Assembly: GCA_036936605.1 (NCBI GenBank) | Contig: JAUPFV010000005.1 | Coordinates: 123,126,453-123,190,452 of the forward strand | DNA from: Limnanthes douglasii subsp. nivea | Lineage: Eukaryota > Streptophyta > Magnoliopsida > Brassicales > Limnanthaceae | Length of the DNA: 64,000 bases | Direction of reading: 5' to 3' | Part shown: piece after piece, positions 44,147 to 54,450 of the stretch | Position numbering within the stretch: the stretch's first letter is position 1 | Layout: each line of letters starts with the position of its first letter | Notes under the pieces: generated by a model | The model's database searches: none | What the model saw: only the letters and a program-made list of their open reading frames with translations | What the model was told of the DNA's origin: nothing | Position numbers and translations under genes: made by a program

Positions 44147-44700
44147 AAAATTTATCCCATACTTGGCTTAGTTAAAATCTTCGAAGAGGGAAGATGTTCT
44201 TTTATCGTTATGAAGGCTACATCACACTCTCGTGTCAAATTGAAACGACTTGATTTTCTTACAACTCATCAAAATGGAGGACATTTTTCTGTTGACCTTA
44301 AAATGAATATGTCTAAAGTGGCTAAACTTCCGAACATGATTTGTACCTCATTGATAGATCTTGGTGGATCCATGATTGTCAATGTTTTTAATGGTGCTCA
44401 GAAAGCTTCAATTGCTTTATCACTCACTATATAGCTCAATTATTTTACGGAGCACAACCCGAAGGTTCTATTTTCTCGATTAAACTTCATATTTGTGACC
44501 TTTAAATTTTGGAAAGTTTCTTCTTAATCCGACATGTGATCCTCGTCATTTTTCCTTTTTAGTAGCATACCGTGAATATAAACTTAGAAAAGTGCCAATC
44601 TTCTGACACTTTCGATTCGGGCAGTAATACACTCTTATATTTTCATTAGGAACCAATGTAGTATCGGTCTCCCTCAGATCATCTACAACATCTAAATATG
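43800..44700 (-). pseudogene. TE6 RT C-terminal half and RNase H
   Basis: - strand: VYIHGMLLKRKNDEDHMSD near 44590-44530 stands where YIDDMLVKS is expected, with the catalytic Asp pair lost. MDPPRSINEVQIMFGSLATL lies near 44390-44330. RNase H is read from 44060 to 43848 (SDYAASMVLIRDHN, KKIYFKLENLALSLVV). An (AT)n run interrupts it at the YLAVSDYA position. The RT N-terminal part between protease and this motif is deleted. Confidence 0.65.
44058..44142. repeat. (AT)n microsatellite, about 85 bp
   Basis: About 42 uninterrupted AT dinucleotides inside the TE6 RNase H coding remnant, at the codons that read VYLAVSD in TE8. Confidence 0.95.
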
Positions 44701-44776
44701 AACTTGACTCTTGTAACTTTTATTATGATCATGTTCAAATACTCTTGACTTGTTTTGGAGTCAATGCAGTCGTGTA

Positions 44777-45376
44777 TTACTTGATTGCAACTATATGATT
44801 GCTCTGAACCACCCGTATCTGATTTCCAATAACATATTTAGAGCATTGATAGACCATTGAGGCAACTGTATGAATTTGAGATAGGTATGATCTTTCAAAA
44901 ATAGTATTGTATGATATCAGAGGATCAATCACTTTAAACAATAATTTGACCATATTTTTGAACGAAATTTCCTCTAGCAACATTTTACATTTGAATTCTC
45001 CAGCAACATCAGTAGTAGCTCCAGTAAAGCCCATTAACATTCGATCGGATCAGAGAATAACATGAGGGTCTTCTATTTCTTTATAAGTTGACATAAATAA
45101 TATGTTTGCAGAACTGCACGTATCAATCAAAATCCAATTTTTTTTGGTTCTTTCAATATCCACTCGTATCACCACCACGTCTTCATGATGCCTAACTATC
45201 TCGCTTAAATCATCGTCATCAAACATTATAAAGGAAAGTGTATTTATGTATATATGAATTGATATTGCCTGAGATAATTGCATTGGCAAACTCACGATGT
45301 ACCTTTTCCGAGAACAGTTTATTGTCCCCACAACAATGCTTCCCCTTAGATAGTCAATGACTGAAAGTAATCGCAT
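44777..45376 (-). pseudogene. TE6 aspartic protease
   Basis: - strand frame 45376-45050: IVSLPMQLSQAISIHIYINT, MFDDDDLSEIVRHHEDVVVI, then WILIDTCSSANILFMSTYKE. A shift leads to 45040-44777: GFTGATTDVAGEFKCKMLLE and MVYQCSKYVIGNQIRVVQSN. The active site reads DTC instead of DTG, as in TE2. Broken by at least one frameshift. Confidence 0.7.
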
Positions 45377-45379
45377 AAA

Positions 45380-47340
45380 CCTTTTACTATTCGCTTATCT
45401 CGAGGTTCGTTGATCATCATGAAAATTACTTGATTTGGATTTAGATATCAATACTCTGTATAAACATCTAACTCGTTATGTGGTTCTATGATAACCACCG
45501 TGTTTTCACGCTGAAGCACTTCGGTTACCTTCCAGAGCATGTTGTTGGGCCCCTACATGCCTATTTATAAATTTTGTTAATTTTCCAATATCAATTAACA
45601 TTTGGCTATATTTTTCCAGCAATATGAAATTCTTTGTATTGTGACCGATGTTATTATGATACTTGCAAAAATTATTACTCCTTTATTCTTTAGGCCTTAA
45701 GATGGGTACGGGCTTTCTAAATTAGATATATTTTGAGCTTTGTCAAAGATAGTCCTTTATTCGCTGTCAACTCCACAAAATTGTCAGCTCAAACCCATTC
45801 ATTTTCTTTTGATATTTATCGTTGTACCTCAGACCACTCGGCCACTCTTGGCCCTGCTGTACTTGATTTAGACCCTTTGGTTGATTACCAACTTGTGCAT
45901 GTTGATAAATTTGAACTTGCTAGGAAACTGGAGCAGGTAACAGTTGATCACTTTGTATGGGAAAATGATAAGTTTTAATTTTTTGAACTCTTCCATTTTG
46001 ATTTTCTCCTCAACCTAAGCTAACAAGGCACCCAAAGTTCGAGTTATCATTGTGGTAACTGCATTAGATAAAGTTATAGTGAGCAATCTTACCTAAAAGT
46101 TAAAATTGCGACCTGCTCAAAACAGTCATCGAAACTTGTCTTTGTGAGGACGAAATGCTTGGTGTAATATTTTAGACTCTCTCCTACTAGTTTTCTGTCG
46201 TTTCTTTGAATTTATTTACTCCTAAAAGTTTTCATTTAAAAGTACCCCGAAACATATAAAATATTTTGATAGAAATTTGAAGGAGCTAGTTGTACCACTT
46301 TAAAGTCATTCCTCTAAAGGTTGGACATAAAGCACGACACGAGAGCTTGTCATCATCATTATCATCAATATTCATCATGAAATTCTTTAATTGGTAAATA
46401 TGGTAATTTAAATACCGATTCTCGTCGAAGTTTTCAAGTTTTGAAATGTCAATATTCTTTGGAAAGTGTCTGCTTAAGACTTGCAAGGATAAATGATAAT
46501 TCTTCTAGTCATGCGCTTGGCTATTCTGATATCTTCCCGATCCTTCGTAAAGGGTGGCATAAAGAACCTCATCTATGGGATTCGTAAACTGACTATTGGA
46601 GTTATAGTCAACACTATGGTTTTCCGAACCCCATTGCTAGTATTGCTGGTTAACTACATGCACCATATGTAATAGTGTGGGGATTTGTTGAATCTGAACA
46701 CTTGTTTGCTACCCCACTCTTCCCTGAATTAGAAATATTTCTTTAACCTCTGAAGAATGTTCTCGCTTAGCCGAAGAGCCACACTGTTTCTTAGAGACTT
46801 ATTGTTTTCTAATATTTATATATCGATCTAAATGTTTTTTTGAATAGTTTTTATCTTTAGAGTGCCCCATTTTTCTATAGTGATAACTTCACTCCACAGA
46901 ATGAGAGAATTCTTACAAATCGATCGTGGTATGGTCATTAATTTCGAGGTAACATACCAATGTATGGTTTTACGTTTATGGTTTTGAGAATGATAGCCTC
47001 GGTAACCTTCTTCATGCCGTAATAAATCATAATTTTCATTATCACCATCGGGTGAAAATCTTTTTTATTATTATCCTTTCATATTTCTAATCGGATTTTC
47101 TTTGATCGATCTATCACCACTTCTTTGGAAACATTTAGTTAAGCGATGTCCTCTACCAATGGGTTTCACTGCTCTTCTAATGCGAGCTATAGCCGGTGTT
47201 TCTCGAATTGTTGATGCTCAACGTTTTGTTGGCGTTCTCCGAGTTTCTGCTCTTTGATCATTACATTTTTCTCCACTACTGCATAGTCTAACAGTCCCTC
47301 AATTTCATGTCTCAAAGATTAAAAATGGAGCCTAGTAAAT
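45380..47340 (-). pseudogene. TE6 gag
   Basis: - strand pieces: NIDISKLENFDENRYLNYHI and LKNFMMNIDDNDDDKLSCRA (46486-46286), the Gag core. A zinc-knuckle-like FCKYHNNIGHNTKNF lies near 45675-45630, equivalent to FCQYHNDIGHTTDDC in TE4. A basic N-terminal part lies upstream to about 47340. The + strand ORF 45733-45978 is a shadow of this region. Inactive. Confidence 0.65.
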
Positions 47341-47377
47341 GTTTGGTTTTGGACGACGTATCCAGGTACCATTCTAA

Positions 47378-47397
47378 GCTCCCACTGTAGTTGCTAT
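47378..47397 (-). promoter_or_regulatory. TE6 primer-binding site
   Basis: - strand ATAGCAACTACAGTGGGAGC directly follows the LTR end CTTCA. It matches the TE8 site TTGGCGACCACAGTGGGAGC except for a few changes that look like G-to-A and C-to-T. Confidence 0.65.
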
Positions 47398-47745
47398 TGA
47401 AGATTCCAAAAATATACGAGGGGTAAAATGGTCAAAGAATTTTGGAAAATTCACACAGATGTTTAGAGAGAGAAACACGTGAATTCTAGAAAGAGAAAAT
47501 TCTTAGTAATAAATTAGTGATTACTCACCCTTTCATAAAAAAAATACATTGTTATATAGTAATGGTGGCAAGCCTTTGAGCCTACATAATTAGTCCATTT
47601 TTAGCTATTCCACACCAATATCTTACTAAATTAAATACATTTACTACATATTACACAAAAATACCCTTAATGTTACATAATGTTACATATTTGTTACACA
47701 AAAAAACCACCCTTATTACACCAGAGGAATTCTACCCTTATTTCA
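47398..47745 (-). repeat. TE6 5' LTR
   Basis: On + it starts TGAAGATTCCAAAAATATAC directly beside the primer-binding site and ends CTTATTTCA. It is homologous to 38400-38732 in the same orientation. The junction with the primer-binding site fixes the right end of the internal region. Confidence 0.75.
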
Positions 47746-49192
47746 CACCTTTGGTGATTTGATCATTTTACATTTTTGTTTGGTTATTGCAATGATAAGA
47801 ACTCCAGCTTCCTAGCAACATATTCTTAGTTTCAATTTACTTTATATAATTATTGAATAATTTGAAGCATGGAAAGAACTATGGCGAGTAGGTACAAAAC
47901 AACATTTAAGATTCTTAAATCTATTACCAACATTTTAATATTTCAATAATTGTTTTTCATCAAATGAGCTTTTCAGTCGATGAGGTTTCGATGAGGTTTT
48001 AACGAGACATAATGATATTAAAACCTCATGACTTTTAAGAAATCTAAACATAATTTATTCGGTAACTAGGATATTTAAATAATATGTGGTTCGGCTAACA
48101 TGTTTTTGTCATTGAACAACTAAAACAAAAATGATTAAAACATAACGGTGCTAAACAAATTTTGACAGTTAACTTGAAAATAACTTTTTTATGGTTCAAC
48201 TCGACAATGAATTGACGGATACATCACAACTCGCTTGCAAACAATAGATAAAAATAAAATTTAATCGTTGTTTGCAAAACAAAATAATTCATACCATAGT
48301 CCTCCCAAGATTTTCTTACAATGTTCGGTTACCGATGATATTAACGTCTGTTTTTTAGTCAGAGGGGAAATCTTAACATCATTTGTAACAACTATTACTA
48401 CAAGCCACATCTTTTTTTAGAGGACTTCAAGTTCCCACTTCCCAATTCCGCTTATTTCAGATACATATTTGTATATAATCATTTTTTTTCTATTAATTAA
48501 CTATGACTTGTCGTATTTGTATCTTTAGGATTTTGTCTCTTAAACCGCTCACTACAACCAAACAAAAAAGATAGGCATACAAATAAATAGTTAATTAATA
48601 AATTCGGTTTTATATATAAAACCTTTTTCCTTGGGTTTTAAGAAAGACAAAAGTGGATACCAAGTAGCTAGACTCGTCTTTGTTATCTTTGCTTATAATT
48701 GTATGAGAACTAGTTTCGACAGGAAAACACCATAACCATAAGTAAGTATTTTAAACAATGCCAAAAATGCGATATATAAAAACCGACCAAGATGGGACAT
48801 AGCATAAGGTTAGCAAGATGTTGAATAGGGAGAGAGAAAAGCATTATGTACGTTTGCAGACAATGAATAGAAAAAATAAATCTGTATAGCACTCAATGAC
48901 CAGAAAAAAAATATATCCGGAAAGCACTTCATTCTTTTGTGACTTTTGTCGCTCTGAAATTGAAATAAACGGTTATGCATCTATCCTTTTATGCATTATG
49001 ACAAATGATACACCAGCTGGTGATTTGGCTTAAATGGTAATGGTCAGGCATACGAAGATACTTACATATACAGAGATAGAGATAAGCATATGTTTCTACT
49101 ATTTATATGTAATATAACTCAAATAAAACATAAAAACAAGTATTTCTTTTAACCAATTTTTTTTCATTTTTCGTTTGTTATCATCTAAGAAT
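47746..49192. other. AT-rich noncoding interval
   Basis: No gene recognised. It holds a 12-bp perfect inverted repeat (47991-48029) listed under findings. Near 48905-48960 a GAAAAAAAATATATCCGGAAAG stretch weakly recalls the foldback arm at 49215. Confidence 0.45.
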
Positions 49193-50032
49193 TTGTATTT
49201 TTCAAACGTAGCTGAGGAAAAAAAATCCGAAAGTACCATCGTGGCATCGTCTTTGTTTTTTTAAGACAAACAAAAGTAGATCTTTCAATGATTTTTTTGA
49301 ATTTTTGTTGTTTTTTTTTCGCGGTTAAAAATGTACAAAACTTCCATGGTTAAAAATGTATAGAACTCACACGGTTGGATTATAATGAGGAACTCTCATG
49401 TTTTAATATTCAATAAATTCGCATGTTAAAAATATACAAAACTCTCATTGTCAAAAATGTATAGAACTCTAATGATTAAAATGTATAGAACTCTCATGAT
49501 AGAAATGTATAGAACTCGCACGGTTGGATTATAATGAACAACTCTCATACTTAATATTCGATAAACTCACATGGTTAAAAATGTCCAGAACTCTCATGGT
49601 TAAAAATATATAGAATCTCATGGTTAAAAATATGCAAAACTTGCACAATTGGATTAAAATGAAGAACTCTCATGTTTAATATTTAATAAACTCGCATGGT
49701 TAAAAACGTACAACACTTTCAAGGTTGGAAACATAATGTACAAAACTCTTATGGTTAAAAATGTATAGAATACACATGGTTAAAACTGTACAAAACTTTC
49801 ATGGTTAAAATGTACAAAACTTTCATGGTAAAAAGTATATAGAACGCTCATGGTTAAAATTGTACAGAACTCTCATGGTTAAAAATGTATAAAACTATCA
49901 TGGCTGAACTCGCATGTTACTAACAATTTTTTTAAAATAAACATAATCAATGGATCTAGTGTTGTTCGTCTTAAAAAGACAAAGCTAATGGTACTTTCAG
50001 AATTTTTTTTCCGAGCTCCGGTTTGAAATATA
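49193..50032. mobile_element. Foldback-like element with minisatellite core
   Basis: The left arm (about 49193-49300) reads TTTTTCAAACGTAGCTGAGG, AAAAAAAATCCGAAAGTACC, ATCGTCTTTGTTTTTTTAAG. The reverse complement of the right arm (about 49925-50032) reads TATTTCAAACCGGAGCTCGG, AAAAAAAATTCTGAAAGTAC, AGCTTTGTCTTTTTAAGACG. The arms are about 105 bp with roughly three quarters identity. Between them is a tandem repeat array and no coding sequence. This is the layout of a foldback or long-TIR non-autonomous DNA transposon. The target duplication is not resolved in the AT-rich flanks. Confidence 0.65.
49322..49915. repeat. Degenerate minisatellite, basic unit about 25 bp
   Basis: More than 20 imperfect units of the type AACTCTCATGGTTAAAAATG plus TATAG. 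A longer variant block with GGTTGGATTATAATGA, ACTCTCAT and TTAATATTCAATAAACTCGC recurs three times (about 49373, 49523 and 49647), giving a higher-order pattern. Confidence 0.85.
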
Positions 50033-50479
50033 TAAATATTATAAAAAATAAAATAAAAATAAAACATGGTAATTTGAGGTATTATTAAAGAATTGGATAT
50101 TCACTATGATGTATGTATATGAGCTAGGTATTAAGTAAGCATAAATTATAGTTTGGTAATATATGACAGTATAATTTGTGAGTAGGTACATTTGGTGTTA
50201 TTTCCTAAAACTTATTCGAAACAATATAAAATATGTATTTTTTCAAAATAAATGTTAAACGAGATGACTTAAAATATTTTTTTATTGGATTGGGTTCGAC
50301 ATTGTTGTCTCCTATTGTTAGGAGTTATGTGTAAAGATGATACAATTTTGATAAGAGATTTTTTCAGTTTTGATATTACATAACATAGTGATATGGAACA
50401 AAAATCTACTTTAATTCATTTTAGCAATATGAGTCCATTTTGTTAAAGGCCCAAATGAGGAGATCTTTTAATATATATC

Positions 50480-51230
50480 AAAGGAAAGGGATTTCGTATA
50501 TATTATTCAAGATCTACTTCCTAAGTTTTTTTGTTATGGTTTAAGAAAATCAATGAAATATCATATTTATTATTTAAGATCTACTTACTAAGTCTTTTAA
50601 TTCTAGTTTAAGAGAGTAAGGAAATATATTACTATTGATTATGTAATATCTATTTTAAAAGTCTCTTATTCTGTATTTATTATTCAAGATTTACTCTTTA
50701 AGTCTTTTGAGTCTTAAAACTCATTTAATTCAATTTTAAAAGAATTAAAGAAAATTATTTTATTTTTATTTTCTTGATCATTCTTTGTGTGTGTATAAAT
50801 AAAGCATATAGTCTTTATAATTAACATAATTATTAAAGTAATAAAAAGGAGTTTTTTACTCATATTATTTTTCTAAGACAAATCTATGTTTAAACTATTT
50901 TTGTGAGAAACGAGTTTAGTTGATCATTCGTTCTGTTTATATCCGGGATAATCTGAGTTTGGAGTTGTGCTTAACTAAGGCTTTCCATCTCCTTTGTGGC
51001 GCATCTCAATCCATCATCATCATTCTAATTTCGTTTGTGAATGGTCTCTGAACACTAGCGAGTCAAACCAACTTTCCATCTACCGCTACACAATCATCTT
51101 AATCTGTTCAATTTGTGAGTGTTATCTAAAGAGAAAGTTTTACATCCATACTCTTTTTGTGTGTGTATCATGTGCTATAAGATCTGAAAGGTCCGCTATC
51201 AACATCGTGCGTAAAGAGAAAAAATTGTAA
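50480..51230 (+). repeat. TE7 5' LTR
   Basis: Starts near TTTCGTATATATTATTCAAG and contains three internal repeats of a TTATTATTCAAGATCTACTT-type block (50497, 50560, 50676). TATA box near 50804. Confidence 0.65.
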
Positions 51231-51439
51231 TATGAAGAACAAATTTTGGAGGACGTATTAGGGGAATTGAGAGGCCCCAGTGAGATTTTGAGCCATCAGA
51301 AACCTCTCACCTCTGCAATAACAAGAACAATAACAACATGCTAAAATGATGATGACATGCCTAGTTTTGAGGATGACCCTAAACCTTTGTTTTATCGAAA
51401 CTAAATAAGATATCCTCTCGAGAGAGGACGAGCCAGAGA

Positions 51440-51870
51440 GAAACGACTAGCAAGGCCTGGAAATATACAGGTAAAGATAAAACCTCATTTATTCGTTGGA
51501 AAATCCTATCTTAATGCATACATGGATTGGAAAGGCTTATGAAATATAGTTTTGAGTGTTATCGATATAATGAGTAAAAGAAGTTTGCCCTAGCTGCTGC
51601 ATAATTTTCAGAAAGTGCTCTTATTTGGTGGGACAACGAATTCAAAGAAAAAATAAGACAACGTTTCAGACTCATAGACCAATGGCACGACATGAAGTTT
51701 CTTGTAAGGCGGAGGTATGTACCTACTCATTACCACCATGACTTACGAAAACCTTTTAGGGAGTTGTCACAAAAAATCAGGATTGTTAATAAGTATTTTG
51801 ATAAGTTTGAACATGTCAAAAATTGTTTGGAACCAGAAGAGTCTGAGGACGCACTAATGGCATAATGTGT
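51440..51870 (+). pseudogene. TE7 gag-like remnant
   Basis: Read across stops, the frame gives ALAAA.FSESALIWWDNEFK near 51590-51645, then LIDQWHDMKFLVRRRYVPTH and YHHDLRKPFRELSQKIRIVN, then a KYFDKFEHVKNCLEPEESED end. The W-W spacing followed by 'W..MK..L..RYVP.HY' is the usual pattern of a plant retrotransposon Gag. Two or more stops (for example TAA at 51602) make it a remnant. Confidence 0.7.
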
Positions 51871-52339
51871 ATATGAATTTTCAAATTAACTATCAACTCA
51901 AACACCAAAATACCACCTCCTATTGGACTAGAAGGACACAAAGTCTAGGAAACGATAATTGAAGTCTTAAAAATAATAAAAGTAAAAGATCTGGAAATTA
52001 AATCAAGCTCTAATTTATCTTCTAATGTTGTTTCTTTGGATGGTTTAATAGAATCTATCCATAATGATTTGATAAAACATGTTGAGGATTTTTTCAATTC
52101 TACCGAGACAATTTTACCTATTGAAATATCTATGCATAATAAAGAGAAGGACTCGTCAGATTGAGCATCCTATTAACACAATAATAAAATGGAGGAAGAC
52201 TAAAGGGACATTTTAGAGTTGTAAAACTGTTAATTGAGAAGGTTAACACAAAAATAAAATCAACTACTAATATGCACCATATATTTGAAATCATACATTG
52301 CATACTAAAGCTTGAGGACAAACGTTTTTTTTAAACTAG

Positions 52340-52995
52340 GAGATATATTTCGTATTTATTATTCAAGATCTACTTCCTAAGTATTTTAATTCAGGAGAGT
52401 CAAGGAAATATATTACATACTTATTATGGTAGATATATTTTATATATCTTTTATGTTGTTTTATTAGAGTGAAGAGAATTATTCGGTATTTATTTTGGGT
52501 TGTTAAATTGATTTAATTTTGTTTTAAGAGAATTAAAGAGAATTTTCTTGTTTATGTTTCTTATTATGCCTATAAATAAAGCTTAGAGTCTTTGTAATTA
52601 ACAGAATTATTAAACTAATAATAAGAAAGAAAATAAATAAGAGTTTTTCATTGAAATTATTTGTCTCGCATAAATTTATATTTAAATTGTTCTTGTGAGT
52701 AACAAGTTTAATGGATCTTTGATTCTGTTTTTATCCGGCATAATCTCCATGTGGAGTTCTTTTTATCAAAGCCTTTTCATCTTATTTATGGTGAAGCTCG
52801 ATCCACCATCTATCTATCATCATTATCTATCTGATTTTGTTTGTGAGGGTTCTCCAAACAAGAGCGAGTCAAACCAACCTTCATATATCGTTACATAATC
52901 ATCTTAATATGTTCAAATTGTGAGTGTTCTATGAACAAAAACATTTACACCCATACCGCCTATGCCTACATCGCGTAGACAGAAAAGTAATTTGA
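52340..52995 (+). repeat. TE7 3' LTR
   Basis: Preceded by a short purine run AAACTAGGAGA; starts near ATTTCGTATTTATTATTCAA. TATA box near 52575. Lacks one of the three internal blocks of the 5' copy. Confidence 0.65.
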
Positions 52996-53029
52996 TTTAT
53001 CGTTGTTGAAACATAAACAAAATCAATGT

Positions 53030-53335
53030 ACAATGGTGAAATTTAGATTATTAATTAAAGTGTGCCACAAAGTAAATGTTAAAACCGTGGAAAAGAAAGA
53101 CTCTATATCTTTATTTATAACCATAGAAAGAAAGACAAGTAATAAAAATAAACTAGTTCTCTTTTACTCTCTTAAAAGAGAATTTAATAATTTTAAATAC
53201 TTCAATAGTAACCCTTTAATAATAAATACAAAATAAATTTCATTCACTTTCCTAAAACAAAATTAAATGAGTTTAAACTTAAAAAGTAACTATTGCATCG
53301 TAAATACGAAATAACTCTCCTACAATTTTGAATTT
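53030..53335 (-). repeat. Inverted fragment of the TE7-type LTR
   Basis: The - strand from about 53335 reads TAGGAGAGTTATTTCGTATT, then AAACTCATTTAATTTTGTTT and ATTTTGTATTTATTATTAAA. This parallels the first half of the TE7 LTR in opposite orientation. It stops before the TATA region. Confidence 0.55.
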
Positions 53336-53363
53336 AAACACTTTGATGTCCTCTAGAAGATCT

Positions 53364-53460
53364 ACTGATCTAGGTTTGGACGAAATGGGCTTATATCACC
53401 AAAATTACTTTCCACTGATCTAGGTTTGGACGAAATGGGCTTATATCACCAAAATTACTT
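53364..53460. repeat. 50-bp tandem duplication
   Basis: ACTGATCTAGGTTTGGACGA and CGAAATGGGCTTATATCACC recur with a period of exactly 50 bp and are nearly identical. No coding. Confidence 0.9.
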
Positions 53461-54034
53461 AAATTAGATTTATAGCCCTTATCGCTCAGCGATATCATCT
53501 TAAACTGTTCTTGTTATGAACTGAAACAAAATTTTCACGTTGTGTAATCAAATCAAATCTTAATAAAATCATATTTTATTTGAATAGTATAAAATAAAAT
53601 TAAAATGGTTTTTTAATAATAGAAAATAAAATCTTATCGTTATAAGATAAATTCTTCACGAGTGTTCCTTATTCCAAGTCACATTGAAAACATCCAGTTG
53701 ATGATTTTTTTTTTGTTTCAAAAGCCATTTCATAGCCTAAAAACAACACCTCATGTCTAGTTGATGAAAAAAATGGATTTGAAAACCTCTTCACAACGTG
53801 AGACAACATCTCGATGAGCAAGTTTCTCCTTGATCTGACGATTAGTAACCAGTTTAAACTTCTCTAGTCACCGGGTAATATGATCGCCATCGAAACACCT
53901 AGTATGTCCCCTTATACCAAACAATCTTCGAGATCTCCATGCACATAGATGTTGTTCTCTCTTTTAGACCTTGAATCAGATGAATCAAGGTTCAGAAACA
54001 TGCTTGCCTTGTAGCAGAAACTGAGTCTATGATA
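53461..54034. other. AT-rich interval, no gene recognised
   Basis: Nothing supported. A stretch near 53440-53480 (GGGCTTATATCACC) weakly recalls 54428-54442 and could be part of an old LTR. Confidence 0.35.
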
Positions 54035-54450
54035 TCAAACTGCTAACGCGACGGAAATCGAAGAAGAAGCAATGATAGATGAAACCCTAATTCAAGGGTA
54101 ACATAATAGATGAAACCCTAATTCAAGGGTAACATAATAGATGAAACCCTAATTCAAGGGTAACATAATAGATGAAACCCTAATAGAAATGTAACAAATA
54201 CTAAAAAAATTAGAGATAAAAAATATATTATTCCAAAAACTTAAAATAACTGAAGGCATGTGAGGCTTTTATATAAGAGCTGCTCAAAATCCTAAATTAT
54301 AATATAATGAAATAAAATAAATGTTTTAAAATAATAAAAAATCTTAATACAATTAGATTTGATATGTATAATATAAAATACTTGAATAAAATAAAATAAA
54401 TTTGAAAATATTTTTGTTTGAGTTTCTGGGCTATATCACTAACCTTCTTA
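54020..54450 (-). repeat. LTR-like remnant with adjacent degenerate primer-binding site
   Basis: CTATGATATCA (about 54028-54038) resembles CTCTGATACCA, the complement of the initiator-Met primer-binding site. It is followed by TGCTAACGCGACGG, the tandem repeats below and, on the - strand, a TATATAA box (about 54278-54272). This would be an LTR of a - strand retrotransposon. There is no second LTR or coding part to confirm it. Confidence 0.35.
54078..54200. repeat. 31-bp tandem repeat, about 3.8 units
   Basis: Units start at 54078, 54109, 54140 and 54171 (GATGAAACCCTAATTCAAGG plus GTAACATAATA). The first three are identical and the last is degraded. Each holds AAACCCTAA. Confidence 0.95.

Larger units (their letters stand above)
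38400..47745 (-). mobile_element. TE6: old Tat-lineage element with both LTRs
   Basis: Direct repeats 38400-38732 and 47398-47745 enclose, on the - strand, a primer-binding site, gag, protease, partial RT, RNase H and partial integrase (47340 down to about 42640). An antisense ORF lies on + (39800-41898) between integrase and the 3' LTR, as in TE4. LTRs are clearly homologous but differ at many positions and by indels. The flanks (TATAT and CACCT) do not match, so no target duplication is left. A SINE is nested inside. Confidence 0.75.
50480..52995 (+). mobile_element. TE7: short LTR element with only a gag-like region (TR-GAG type)
   Basis: Two direct repeats, about 50480-51230 and 52340-52995, both carry ATTTCGTAT.TATTATTCAAG, a TATAAATAAAGC box (50804; 52575), TATCCGG, GAGTCAAACCAAC and ACAATCATCTTAAT-like stretches. 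The internal region is about 1.1 kb with a gag-like reading and no protease, RT or integrase. LTR ends are uncertain by about 10-20 bp. The two LTRs have diverged substantially. Confidence 0.7.

Noticed and set aside
49322..49915. CRISPR-like array
   Set aside because: Units are degenerate and contiguous with no distinct spacers, and the context is plant retrotransposons. It is a minisatellite.
52695..53236. Two + strand ORFs of 67 and 77 codons
   Set aside because: They fall in the TE7 3' LTR and the inverted LTR fragment; composition is chance AT-rich.
54078..54200. Interstitial telomere array
   Set aside because: AAACCCTAA occurs once per 31-bp unit, not as contiguous CCCTAAA repeats.
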